The notes under the pieces were generated by a model that did not search any database, was not told the DNA's origin, and saw only the letters and a program-made list of their open reading frames with translations. Source: Symsagittifera roscoffensis (lineage: Eukaryota > Xenacoelomorpha > Acoela > Convolutidae). From it: a stretch of 64,000 nucleotides of DNA. Below, piece after piece: positions 45,178 to 56,123 of the stretch. Position 1 is the stretch's first letter, and each line of letters starts with the position of its first letter. The stretch spans positions 7,968,386-8,032,385 of the forward strand of contig NC_087063.1 of the NCBI RefSeq assembly GCF_963678635.1, given 5' to 3'. The position numbers were made by a program, and so were the translations under genes.

Positions 45178-46748
45178 CTATCTGAACTCCCTGGACAAAA
45201 TATTATCCTTCAGGTCTTGTTCCTCACCTTGAACATCCTCATCTACACCCGACTCCCCGGACAAACATCCTTGTCCCGGGTCTTGTTGATCAACTCGCCT
45301 TCTCCCATCAACGTCCTTCTCCCCGGACAAACTTTTTTGCCCCAGGTTTTGTTCAACTTCTTCGCCTTTCTGATCCTGATCCACAAAGGTCACGGTTTTC
45401 CTTTGTGTCTCTTTCACCTGTTCTTTTCGTTTGTATGAAGTACTTGTCAAGACACTTTGGGGTATCGAAGATACTAGTTGCTGAACTATTGTCCTACAAT
45501 CCCTTTCATTTTTCTTGTGTTGATGTCTTGATGGCTTGATCTTTATTTTCTCACCGACTGTTAGCGATGCCATGGCTGCTGCCCACTCGGGGTCATCTCT
45601 AGTCTTTTCTCTCTCCAACAATTCACACAGCATCCGCATCACTTGCGGAGTGACCTGCACCGTTTTGTCAAGCAATGAGAGGCTGTTTATGTTCATTCGA
45701 GAGAGTTCCTGTTGGACCAGATTTGAACGTAGGAACAGATCCAAAAGACCCGGGTCCTTCTTTGATAAGATTTTTATTTCCGCTGCCTTTTCCACCCGTA
45801 ACTCTGGGTGTCCCGGAATTGGATGTCCAGATTTGTCCGACCATCTCGTCAAGGGAAGCGCCTCATAAGTTTCTTTGTTCAGAAACGAGAACCCTTCCTT
45901 GATTTCCGCCTGATGGGCTCGTTTCTCTTCTAGCCTTACATAAAACTCAATCTTCCTACTGAGGTTGTCAGCATTCTGGTGTTTGTCACGCATCTTGAGC
46001 TCGATTACTATGTGGTAGCCTTCTAATCTGACTATCCACCGACCAATAAAACTCTGTTCTATCGAGTATGTCTTCAACCAGGATAACGCTCTATTGTCCA
46101 CGCGTAGCTTAAAAGTATGCGTATGTGACCACTTCTCCGCGAATGTGACCACTGCAAACATTTCTGCCTTCGATGCACCATATTTGTCATTTCAGTGTCA
46201 CTCAACACTTTACTGCCATATGCAATGGGCCGGAGAACTGTTCTCCCATTCCGCTCCTGCTCCTGATGCAGTATTCCTGAGATGGCTACTACTGATGCAT
46301 CTGTGTCAAGGTTATACATGCCCTTCTCTGTAGGCATGCCTAGCACTGGCGCTTCGCACAGTTCCCGCTTTATGTTCTCGAAGGCAGCTTGAGCTTCTTC
46401 GTTCCTTTCGAACTTCTTCCCTTTGTTGCGCATCAGTTTCTGCATGGGGTACACCTTGCCCGCGTATCCTTTTATAAAGTCACGGTAATGATTGGCAAAA
46501 CCTAGGAAGCTGATGAGTTGTGTGTCTGTTCTGGGAGCCTTCCATGTTAACACAGCCTCCACTAAATCTGGGTCCGGCCTTACCCCATAACTGTCCACCA
46601 TTCTTCCCAGATACTTGGTTGAATCCTTAAGGATTTCGCTTTTCGATGGTTTGCATTTCAAGCCTGCTCTTTTCATGCAACCAAAGTCCTCATCGAGCCG
46701 ATCAATGTAGTCTTCAAAGGTGGGTGTTGCTATGACCATGTCAACCAC
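45178..46748 (-). pseudogene. Gypsy RT C-terminus and RNase H with repetitive tail
   Basis: 46,074-46,748 resumes the reverse transcriptase just after the catalytic motif (VVDMVIATPTFEDYIDRL) and includes the thumb/connection VLTWKAPRTDTQLISFLGFA and the RNase H start LDTDASVVAIS. A frameshift near 46.15 kb leads into 45,178-46,161 with the RNase H end (KLRVDNRALSWLKTYSIEQ). It continues into a charged linker whose C-terminus has three imperfect repeats around GQKSLSGEKDVD and GQGCLSGESGVD. Confidence 0.85.
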
Positions 46749-47350
46749 CTAACTCCGATAGAACCTGATAGAATTCCTTGGCCATGATTTGGATGTGGTC
46801 CGTGGCTGGGTGCACCCCATCGTTATTGTCTATGTGGGCTTTTGAGAATCATCGGTATCTGTGGAACTCACATTTCGCTTTCTTTGCAATCTTTTCGTAT
46901 TGCCTGTTGATCTTCTTGATTTCTTGGAACTTTCATTAAAACTGCTTGAAAGCCTTCATTCTTGTACGTTTCTACTAGATCCTTCATTTGGTCACTGAAC
47001 TCCTCTGGTCACTGATATATTGAGCCGTCTCTCCATGCAATGTTGTTTTTCCCGCCGAGAATCGCAATTTTTTTTAATTCCTGAACGACTAAAATTGTCC
47101 ATTATCTTCCTCTCAGACAGTTGGTGAATCTGCGCACTGGGACAAGTCACAACCTTCGCGTTCTTGATAAAGATTCTATTTACAATGGAATCGCCGAGAA
47201 CAGCGAATTCAAGATGATCTGTTGTTTCCGTGGTGATCTCCTCACGGTACGGTTTGTCCCTTCTTCTCGCTGGTACTTGGATGCTAAGTGCTCTTCCAGC
47301 CTCCTCTTCCTTCCACCTCTATCGCTCCTGCGCTTTCCTCTCATTTTCAT
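46741..47350 (-). pseudogene. SGNH hydrolase ORF at the 3' end of the LINE
   Basis: On the minus strand, from an ATG near 47,350 (MKMRGKRRSDRGGRK), one frameshift leads to block I FAVLGDSIVNR (GDS serine). Block III follows as AILGGKNNIAW (GGKN), then helix FSDQMKDLVETYKNEGFQAV, and block V as DGVHPATDH (D-x-x-H). It ends at a TGA that lies just past the element's target-site duplication. All SGNH blocks are visible but at least one in-frame stop and frameshifts are present. An esterase domain 3' of the RT is unusual for a LINE. Confidence 0.7.
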
Positions 47351-47392
47351 TCACGACCTGAAAAAGTAAGGAGGTCATCCTCCATTGGATAC

Positions 47393-47890
47393 TTAAATTA
47401 CTTCTTCGGCGTTTGAAATTAGAAAACAGACATGGAAAAGGAAAAAACAAGTTGGGTAAGGCAGAGCCTTCATGGAGTGTTTCCTGCGAAGATGTCTGGC
47501 CATGTTAGTCTTGGACTGTTTTGCTCTGTAGATATAGCATGATTCACAGGACCAGACACGGGGCTGTGTTTGCACCTTAGTTTCACAGGCTTTGCTGTGG
47601 TTTGTCAGTTGCGCCTTTCCGTTAAACGTTCTTAAGCATCATGTACACTTGAACGATGCAGTCGATTGACAGTGCATTTGCCTTTCATGATGGGTGAGAC
47701 CTCCTTTTGATCTGCATACTCTGGTGCAGCCTTCCAACGTGCATGTGAAGCCTTCGGCTTTTTCTTTTTGTTCCGGGCTCTGTGCCTTGGGTGGTTTGGG
47801 GTCGTGTTTTCCCGTCAGGCGCATCTTCTCCTCCCAGTCGATCAAGAATCGCTCGCACTTCTTTACCAATTTTCTCCATCCTTTCCTGTT
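47393..47890 (-). pseudogene. LINE C-terminal C2H2 zinc-finger region
   Basis: Two finger-like segments follow the RT: FTCTLEGCTRVCRSKGGLTH with a following H...H, and WSCESCYIYRAKQSKTNMAR with HLRRKH. C2H2 fingers at the C-terminus of an RT ORF are known in several APE-type LINE groups and are thought to bind nucleic acid at the target. Frameshifts separate the parts. Confidence 0.7.
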
Positions 47891-47965
47891 TCTGGATAAA
47901 TTCTCAGTGTTGGTCCAGTCTATTCCGGCTTCTCCCAGGAGATTCCGCCAGTACCATAACGTACC

Positions 47966-49745
47966 TCATTTGAGACCTCCTCTTACTTCGGGTTTGTGGT
48001 CCCAGGTATCGAGAATTATCCTTTTGGTGGGTCTCTCGTTCGGCATGCGTAGAATGTGACCGATCCTGGAGAGGGTTCTCGTCTCTATCTTGGTCCGCAT
48101 GGACGCAATTCCCAGTTGACCTCTTATCTCGTAAGCATTTACGTGCTCTTTCTGCATCCTCAGTTTAGCCAGGCCTCGTTTGTGGTTCCATCTCCTCCGG
48201 TATGCGTTATCTGGGACACTCTGCATCTTCTTGATTTCTCTCGCTGTCCAAGTGTGGACCATGCAATCGAAAAGCATAGTTGATTCCACGGCTGCTTGCA
48301 CGACTACGGCTTGTGTTCACATGGACAGCTTGGATCGCCAAAGCCACTTCTTAGTCTTGTACCAAGCAGCGTTTCCTCGTTGCACTCTGGCTTTCAAGTC
48401 GTCTTTCCTTCCAATTCTCGTTCCAAGCATCCTCGCCTTATTCGCCGCTTCCGTTCCATATGATATTGACTCTTCTTTTCCATCTTGACACTTCTCTTCG
48501 TATTCTTTCATTGCTTGCTTGACTACCTCCTTCCCGGGTTTGAGTTCACTTGTCCTACCGATTAGTGTAGAGTCGTCAGCAAAGATGCTCTCCGTAATTT
48601 CGAACTTTTCTCTGCCTGCCCTGGTGGTCGCCACTCTTACGTGCTTCGGCGGCATACTGCTGCCCGCACGCCACGACCATTTGAGCCCGCATTCTTCGTT
48701 CGCTCCTTTTGCCGCTTCCTCTCTTAGGGCTTTTGCAAGCCTGACCACCTGGGAGTGGTATATATTGAAGAGAGTGGGGGATGTGGCGCATCCTTCTCGC
48801 AAGCCACATTGCGGCTTCCATCCTTCACTCAGCTCATTCCTCCCCTTGATCTTAGAGGTGGTATCTTCATGTAAGCTTTTCAGCAGTCTTAGGATCCAGT
48901 TTGGTATAGCCAGTCTGTCTAGTATTTCCCACATCAGAGGCTTATTTACCCGGGGATACGCCTTAGTAAATAAGCCTCTGACAGTTCCTCTGACAGTTAT
49001 ATCCTCTGACAGTTATATCCAGGAGTACCGCTCCTGGTCTATCTCGTGTACTCTTCAGCTCGTATCCTAGGACCCTCCTGGTCTCCTCGTCTACCCTGAT
49101 ATTTATTTGGGTTGCGTCCACCGTTGATCGGTTTTGTCTGAAACCACTTTGGTTCTCGCCTAACACTTCGATCTTTTCCGACCACTCTCTCAATCTTGAG
49201 GCAAGTATCCTCGCTATGATTCTGCTTGCGAAAGGTAAGAGGCATACCCCTCTGTAGTTATTGAGATCGTTCTTCGCACTTTTCTTGTGTAGCGGTATTA
49301 CCCATCCTTCTTTGATCCTTTCTGGCCAGTCCTCAGATTGGGTTTTAACGATCTTCATGATGCTTCGGAACAACGCTTGTCGTAGATGTATTCCACCTCT
49401 CTTGACAGCGATCATCCTCACGTTTTCGATACCTGGAGCACTATCGTTAATACTTTCTACCTCGTTGTTGAATTCGGGCCAAGTGATCTCACGTCCCAGA
49501 ACCTTCGCGGCCTGTATACTATTCTTATCCCACCTTTGAGTGGTGAGTTTCGCGGTCTCTTTTATCTCATGGATTTCCCGTTCGAATCTCTGGTCCGATA
49601 CCTTTTGGAAGTGTTCTCTGAACTCGCCTGGTTTGAAGTATTCCTCCTCGATGGTGGTTGAGTCCTTTATGCCGATCTTTTTGAGGGCTGAATATAGCTT
49701 TCTGATGTCTCCGACGCGTTCCGCAGCCTTAGCATCTTCTACCAC
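47966..49745 (-). pseudogene. LINE reverse transcriptase
   Basis: 48,963-49,745 holds the N-terminal RT blocks (WVIPLHKKSAKNDLNNYRGV, then ASRLREW and GFRQNRSTVDA). A short rearranged insert breaks the frame, and 48,317-48,934 continues with GLREGCATSPTLFNIY and the catalytic FADDSTL. 47,966-48,301 has the downstream thumb/connector (WTAREIKKMQSVPDNAYRRR and RIGHILRMPNERPTKR). Order and motifs are typical of APE-type LINEs. Confidence 0.88.
48935..49020. repeat. Inverted repeat and short direct repeats interrupting the LINE RT
   Basis: CAGAGGCTTATTTAC (48,935-48,949) and its exact reverse complement GTAAATAAGCCTCTG (48,966-48,980) flank 16 bp. Beside the second arm, CTCTGACAGTTATATCC is repeated. 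The second arm and repeats are absent from the expected RT reading frame, so they look like an inserted, locally templated patch. Confidence 0.8.
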
Positions 49746-49944
49746 TTTCAGCCTCCACTCTTCTTCCCATCCTTCTTGTCGGCCTTGAAACTTCTCCTTG
49801 TTTCTTTATGATTCTGTCTTTTGCGTGTCTGCTCGTCGCCAGTGGAGTTGTCTAACTCTTCTGTTTCGCGGGTGATCTATTCTTGGTATTGTTGAATCTC
49901 GTCCTTAGGGTCGTCAATCCATGGCAGTAGGTTTTTCTTTTCCT

Positions 49945-50690
49945 TCAGTCAGCAGCATTTTTCCCAGCCTTGGTCACTACTTGTATGACCTTTTCCCATT
50001 CCTGCTCCCGTCTAAGATTCAGTTTTATTTCTTTCTGAAAACTGACAGAAGTCTTGTCTTCCCTAAGGCGGTCCCAATTTATGCAGCTGGCGGGGTTTTT
50101 TCTGACAGTCCTTCGTTTGAAGAATAGATTACACGTCATCTCTTTCGGTAGGTGGTCTGACACGTCTGCTCGCACTTGTGAACTCTTTATGTCCTTAACC
50201 CATCTTTGTCTGTCCCCCTTTTTTACTAGGAAACCATCTATCCCGTGCCACTCTCCAGTCACCGTGTGTTTCCATGTGCCTCGGTAGCGGTGTCTGAAAA
50301 ACGAGTTGGTCCATTGTAGATTATTCCTTAAGCACCAGTTCATCAGGTAATTTCCGGCGTCATTCGTGCGTCCGAGCCCATAGGGGTCCGCGGCTTCGTT
50401 GCGCTCCCTACCCGATAAGTCACCGACGCTGGAGTTAAAATCTCCCCCAACTACCACTTTGCTGGCGTGTGGATCTCTCTATACATTCTGAACTCTTCCG
50501 GATCTCCATTCCACGGTGGTTGGTAGGTAGATACTAGTTTCACCCCTCCTACGGTCACGCTTGTATTCCGGTTACAGTATTCCTTGAGACATCCTTCCTC
50601 TTGCCAGCGGACAGCCCACTCGCCCCGTAGGAAGATACCGCTCCTTTGGCCGTGAACGAGCACTCCGAACAGGTTTCTTGCCTTATCCAC
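49945..50690 (-). pseudogene. LINE AP-type endonuclease, middle and C-terminal part
   Basis: Two overlapping frames carry VSTYQPPWNGD, then VVGGDFNSSVGD (the G-D-F-N motif) and later the DHLP catalytic-histidine block (DVSDHLPKEMTCN). These are hallmark motifs of the endonuclease/exonuclease/phosphatase fold used for target-primed reverse transcription. A frameshift near 50,455 divides them. Confidence 0.85.
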
Positions 50691-51367
50691 TTTATCCCGG
50701 GGTTTGATTCCCGAAGTTCCGTCAGCATTGCTAAATCTGTGTCGTGTCTCGCAATCGTGTCGACAATTTCTAGGAAGCGGTTTTGTTTCGGGAACTCAAC
50801 TCTGGCTCTCTGGATATTCCAAGCCCATATTTTGGTCAAATCCCTTCTCCCCTCTGTGATGGCACTGTCGAACCATTTCTCGTTCCTTTCTTTCTGGCGT
50901 CGGGCCCTTTGGTCTTTCTTTTTCATCCGCCTTCTGGCTTTCCGTCTTTCGGCGGACGTTCCTTTCTGCTCGGTCTGTATTGGGCTTGTCGACCTTGCAG
51001 GTAGTGCGGTCTCATGCATTTCGGCGGTCGCTCCTGTCAGTTCGGTCTGTGTGCCCTCCATTGGGCTTGTCGACCTAACAGACAGCGCATTCTGTGTCGC
51101 GTTTGGCCTTGTTCCATCGCAGCAGGTGCCCATGAACTGCTTTGACCATCGTCCTTCCTCGCCAAGCGAGGTGCAGTCCCAGTGTATCCATTTCCTGCAA
51201 TGGTTGCACTTCACGGACCACTCTTTTTTTTCATTGATCCTTATCCCGCACAACGTGCATTCATATCCTTTCTTTAGGCCGGGATTGACCTCGATGTCGT
51301 GGTGCAATTTTATCCGGATCCATTCTGATCTGTGCCTTGGGCTCGGATTGGTCACTAACGCCTGCAA
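50555..51367 (-). pseudogene. LINE N-terminus: PHD-like finger, basic linker and endonuclease start
   Basis: The 270-residue frame starts MQALVTNPSPRHRSEW and shows a PHD/RING-like finger CTLCGIRINEKKEW...CNHCRKWIHWDC. A highly basic stretch (RRKARRRMKKKDQRARRQK) follows, then the endonuclease N-terminus KIWAWNIQRARVEFPKQN with TELRE. The frame shifts out after ~230 residues. PHD-like fingers before the endonuclease are known in several LINE clades. Confidence 0.8.
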
Positions 51368-51539
51368 TTTTCCCCACCAGTCGGCTATTCAGCTTGGGTT
51401 GAAGGTGGATGTCTGCCTGACGATGTTGCTTACGCTAAAAACACCGCTGGGCCCAAGTCCTCCCCCTGATCGGACTGTTCTTTGCTCATGCCCAGAGGCA
51501 CTCCGCGCTTTTCCCCAACTCGCCTCTCCCCAACCTAAC

Positions 51540-52459
51540 ACATCACAAGTTTCAAGTACTTCTTCGTCACCGTGGTCAAAGCCTGAGCCATCAGTCTTTG
51601 AAAAGTGGCCGTGGCGTTGCACAAGCCAAAGGGCATCCTCTTCCGTTGGTACAACCCCAATTCACATGCGAATTCGGTTTGTTTTCTGTCCTTCTTTCAC
51701 AGAGGGACCTGCCTTAAGGCAGAAACCAAGTCCAGTGTGGTGAAGAACTTGGGGTCGCCAAGTTTCGAGAGGCTCTCGTCTATTCGCGGTATCGAGTACG
51801 CATCTTTCATTGTCACTGCATTCGGGTAACGAAAGTCGCAACAGAACCTAAGCTCCTAAGCTGCCCCCTTTCTTCTTGGACATGACTACCCCGCAAGCCC
51901 AAGGCGATTTCGAGGGTTCTATCATGTCGTATTTGAGCAACATTTCTTTTTCCGCTCGGCAAGCGTCCGATATATGAGGCGTCATTCGTCTTGCGCCTTC
52001 CCTATGAGGAATGGCGCCTTATTCTAATTCTATTTCGTGTTCGAAGAAGTTGAAACAACCGATATCCGCCTTATGTTTTGAAAATACGTCCGCAATCCGA
52101 TTTCAAACCGCCTTTAATGATTCAAAATTCCCCTCATCTATTTTCCCTCTCAAGTGTTCTATCTCCGGAAAAACCAGTTTGTCGGATTCTAGTTTGTATG
52201 ACAAGGGGCGTTCCGGAAAGTTCGAGCAGCTCGACAAGCCGTCATCCATTTCTGATTTCTTTGAAAACAGTTTATTAATAGGTTTAATATCATTAATTCT
52301 CTCTAAAATAATATCTCTGTCAGCATGATTCGGGCAGTCTTTCACGTTATATTTCTTCAAGTTTTGTGTCTCTTCATAGTCGGTCTTCGTCGGCAAAGCG
52401 TAACCAAGTTTCTTTCCACGCTGGATCGAAACCGTGGTGTCCAGTGTGTTCAACAACAC
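51540..52459 (-). pseudogene. Gypsy reverse transcriptase, N-terminal half
   Basis: The minus strand reads MIEPSKSPWACGVVMSKKKG (~51,870-51,930) followed by palm sequence ending FGLCNATATFQRLMAQALTT and KYLKLVMC at the insertion point. 52,103-52,459 is the protease-RT linker. Stops and frameshifts occur throughout. The second half of the domain resumes at 46,748. Confidence 0.82.
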
Positions 52460-52633
52460 ACTGGCACACAGCCCGTTTCGTTTTACTGAAAAACTCCGGC
52501 CTTAATTCACCTAGCTTTGAATAATTGGGTTGGGTATCAGACAAACCTGTTTACTATCACTTAAAGAATTTAAAATTCTTATCTTAAAAGTTGCTATTAC
52601 AGCTTGTCCCGGCTGTAGTTTTACTTTTCTATC

Positions 52634-53143
52634 TTAAAAAATTGGCATCATGCTTTCATCTGTTATTATTCGATTAATTGGTCTCTTAACATACTTCCGG
52701 ACCGGGTTTCTAATCCTTATTAGGCCGTTGCTCAAGTCAATCATCACATCGAAATTCCTGACAAAATTACGGCCCAAGATGAATTGGTCTGAGTCACCTA
52801 AGTTCTCAACCACCAGGAAGCTCATCCAAAGATTGCGTCCTCCGATGTGAAGGACCGTTATTGGTGTCCTTCCGGCCACGTAGATTGCTCCGCGGTTGGC
52901 GGCCGCCAATCTGAGGTTCGTTAGGACTATATCTTCCCTGGTGAAGCCCATTCTTTCCCAAGTCTTTATTGGTATCACGCTTACCACTGCTCCTGTATCC
53001 AGTAGTCCTGTAACTCCAATTTTCTTCACATTGGTGACTAGCAGATGTGCAGTCAGATCTGCAACGTACCCTATGTGTACTGCATCTTGCTCCATCATGG
53101 CATCATGGCCGATTCTACGGACCTTGAGTTCTTCCTGGCCCAA
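52634..53143 (-). pseudogene. Gypsy retropepsin-like protease region
   Basis: The frame contains GLLDTGAVVSVIPI, the D-T-G active-site turn of retropepsins, and later DQFILGRNFVRNFDVMIDL, the conserved hydrophobic-G-R/x-D/N helix block. One 169-residue frame is intact, one of the best-kept parts of the element. It would cleave the polyprotein. Confidence 0.85.
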
Positions 53144-53232
53144 ATAGATCTGCCCAATTTGGTCGCTATCGGTTGTGACGTAGGTCCTGAATAGATACTG
53201 ATTCCTTCAACGTTCAACATCACCTGATACGG

Positions 53233-54141
53233 TCAATAGACTTCCACGTAGCGCCCGCGGAATTTCTTTGTCCGAGGGCCACCCGTTGTCAACAACGCTC
53301 GCACAGCCCTCGACTCAGTGCGTGGCTCTACCTGTCTCAGATAATCTGCATATGTATCTAAATGCATCATAGTGAACTCTGAAGGTTCACTTAGGTTCCT
53401 GATCACCTGATGTCCCGAAATTGAAATTATTGACTGTATTCTGCTTCCTTGGGGCACCATGCCGAACGTCTGCTTCACGTTTGGTTTCATGTTCAAACTG
53501 CTTGGTGCTTTCGTTTCTTCGACTTCTGATGCCTCGAAGGCGTTCAGCTTTTCCTGAATTTTCTCAGTCTCTAGTTCGAGCTTCACCTTTTGTTCGATCT
53601 CTTTCGTCACCAACTCCTGCTGGACTCTGTTTAAAGTATCTCTCGCGGCTGCCCTATAGCCGATCTTGAAGTCATCTGCCGTCGTCAGTGGTTCAAGTTC
53701 ACGCATTTCTTCAGTTACTGCCTGCATCTTCTTTGTTGCCAGCTCATGCGGTTTCTCCTATCTGCGTGCTTCTGCTTCACTCAACAGGCGAGCCTTGCTG
53801 GCTTTCACACCCGACGCATCTTCATCCTCGAGGCTAAAGCCTATTGCTTTCATGCTCTGTTTGTAGGTTGGGCATGCTGACACATGATGGTCAGTCGAAC
53901 TGCAATTTGCACAAGAGCGTTTCTGGTCCATATCGTCGCTTGGTTTGTACCAGTTGTTAACTTGGTTTGCTGGTCCATTGTTGAAGTTGCCATAATTGCT
54001 TTTGTAATAGCCAGATCTCGATGGGGGCTTCATTAAAAGATATAGCTTTGACTTGAGTCTCAACTCCTCTGGTGTTGGCGCATTGGATGGAAGTGGTTTG
54101 TAATGTGTCGCTAACATCGTTCGAAGCACATCATTCTTCAC
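53233..54141 (-). pseudogene. Gypsy nucleocapsid knuckle and downstream gag-pol linker
   Basis: 53,758-54,141 includes CANCSSTDHHVSAC, a CCHC zinc knuckle with C-x2-C-x4-H-x4-C spacing, preceded by a Gly/Asn/Tyr-rich stretch. After a stop, 53,233-53,727 continues as a coiled-coil, Glu-rich linker (KEIEQKVKLELETEKIQEKL) leading into the protease. Confidence 0.75.
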
Positions 54142-56123
54142 ACCATCGATGAATTTTGAGGCTACTGCCGTTCATCCTTCTGTTTGACTCATCTGGTTGG
54201 CTACGCCTTCTAAGCGTTTCCAAATCATCTAAAAATTTGTGTATCGTCTCGTCTTCACGTTGCCTCCGTTTCTCCAAGCGCATCATCGCTTGGTGTCCTT
54301 TCACCCCTGAGCCAAAACGATTAAACAAGATTTCAAAGATTTTCTCAGCAGTATCCCGCTGGTATTGTTTTTTGGCCATTACGCAGATTCATTACCTTTT
54401 TCCAGGTATCATTACAGCCATCAGATTAGTCTTTATAGCATCTTGATTTCTTAAAAACCTTTCTGGACTTTTCACTGCGTTCACTGGTTCTAGATAACCT
54501 CGTTAGGAATGTTATCAAGGACCTGTTCAGAGGTTCAAAGGAAGTGGCCATTGATGTCGCGTCCCTTGAATGCCCCGCTTGAGCATCATTGCCCCCTGAT
54601 AGAGGCTTTGGGCTTTCCCTCCTGTTCGAATCGATGGGATGGATTCTTCCTTGATTCGCATGACTCCAGTTCATGGAATCACATATCCCAGTCGCATGTG
54701 TGTCTTGCGTCGGTCGTTCGTTTGAGGTTTGTCTGTTGCCAGTTGAACTTCCTCTGATGTTTGGGCCCCACGTTCTATTGTCCCCTGTGGCATAGTCTGA
54801 TGAACTGCCCCTTCCTCTAGTGGATCCATATGTCCTTCTCCTATTCTGCTGTTCATTGAAGTTCACCCTTGGCTCTCTGTTGGGTTCTCCCGAGTTCGAT
54901 TCCCCATTCTTCGATCCACTCCTTTTTGCTAGTAGCCCATCCAACCTATCCATGATAGCCTGAGTTAGCCTCTCCATCATCGCACCTATCTTCGTGTCAA
55001 GAGTCCCAAGAGTCTGCTCTTGTTGAAATCTCAACTTGTCCATGTCATCTCTCAACCGTAACTCTCTTTGCTCAGCTTCCCTCGCCCTTCGCGACAAGTT
55101 TTTGGCCAAGTGTTCATCCGTCCTCTCCTTCAAGCGTTTTTCGCTTCTGCTAACTTCCTGTCTGTTGCGGTTGATCTCTTCCCGCAGACTTTTTCTCTCG
55201 GAGTGGACGTGGACTGCCCTCTCTAGTTCACTCATTCTTCAAGAAATCTGTTCATTTTGTTCTCCTATGCTGTCCACTATGTTGGTCAAGACATCTTCGA
55301 TTGATGCTCCGTTGTCCACTAATGGCGTCACAAGTGGCGGTGTCACCCTATCGGTTCCAGGTAGCTTGGTGCTGGTCGAGACTTGAGTCTTAAATCTCTG
55401 CCTCGACGTCTCTTTATGATCCATTTCTGGATCCGCTGGTGGGTTACATAGCCCCGTGTTTCTGTTCTTCCCAGTTCGCATTTCCGAATTCGTCATGGTC
55501 ACAAAGTCTCCTAACTGGCCTAATCCGTTTGTGGTCTTGCTTGTTGTCCTGACCACGCCAAATTGATCAATAGAGCCAGTCTCTCTATTGGTGTATGCAT
55601 CAGTCTCCATTGAGGCTGACTTGAGATCCGAAGTCATCTTGCTCGTCATCGTCCTCCTCCTCTTCCTGGGTTTCTGCTTCATCGACTCTACCCGTTCCCA
55701 TGGTAAAGGGAAAGAGGTTTCCCAAAGTGTTCTTCACTTTTTCTGAAAACGAGGAGCACGTTGCCGGTTTCTCCGTCACACCATGCATCATAGTGTTGTC
55801 TGTGATTGATCCTGTAGTCACCACGTTTTCAGTAGAGGTGTCGGACAGTTCCGACATCTCTTCTCGGTCTAGAGTCCCGGTGGAAGTGGCAAAATCTTGG
55901 CCTTGCTCTACCGGAGTAGATTCAATCTTCTGTTTCCACTCCCCTCCGGTCCATGTCCCTCCCCGTTCTCATCCATGGCAGGGTCCGGATGGACCTCTAC
56001 TTCTAACATTGCCTTTTGTCCTTCTGAGGACTGTTGACTCCTGGTTTCAACCATTCCGCCTGAAACTTTCTTCACTTTGTCGGTCCGGGTTCGTGCGATC
56101 CTCTCCACAAAAGGGTCGTTCAT
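54131..56123 (-). pseudogene. Gypsy gag: N-terminus, coiled coil and capsid
   Basis: The first ATG at 56,121-56,123 (MNDPFVERIARTRTDKVKK) opens gag. Successive frames give an acidic region (EEEEDDDEQDD), then a coiled-coil/basic stretch (54,426-55,235, KSLREEINRNRQEVSRSEKR) rich in Arg and Gly/Ser. The capsid helices follow at 54,131-54,379 (DETIHKFLDDLETLRRRSQP). Four breaks separate the frames. Confidence 0.72.

Larger units (their letters stand above)
46754..51532 (-). mobile_element. Non-LTR retrotransposon inserted in the Gypsy RT catalytic motif
   Basis: The insertion separates Gypsy RT coding KYLKLVMC (minus strand, ending ~51,535) from VVDMVIATP (starting ~46,750), the two halves of the conserved YxDD region. 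The 7-bp sequence ACCTAAC (plus strand) is present on both sides, at 46,747-46,753 and 51,533-51,539, and fits a target-site duplication. Coding order is PHD-like finger, endonuclease, RT, C2H2 fingers, SGNH hydrolase. There is no clear poly-A tail. Many frameshifts and stops. Confidence 0.88.
40300..56123 (-). mobile_element. Decayed Ty3/Gypsy retrotransposon with accessory macro and SGNH domains, interrupted by a LINE
   Basis: On the minus strand the order is gag (~56.1-53.2 kb), protease, reverse transcriptase, RNase H, integrase with GPF-type tail, macro domain and SGNH-hydrolase ORF. That is Gypsy order (RT-RH before integrase). Many stops and frameshifts break every domain. A 4.8-kb LINE splits RT. 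LTRs were not identified. The coding part without the LINE is ~11 kb, long for Gypsy, because of the extra 3' ORFs in the place where env sits in errantiviruses. Confidence 0.85.

Noticed and set aside
50646-51743. 365-codon plus-strand frame
   Set aside because: Antisense shadow of the LINE endonuclease region on the minus strand, where motifs are clear.
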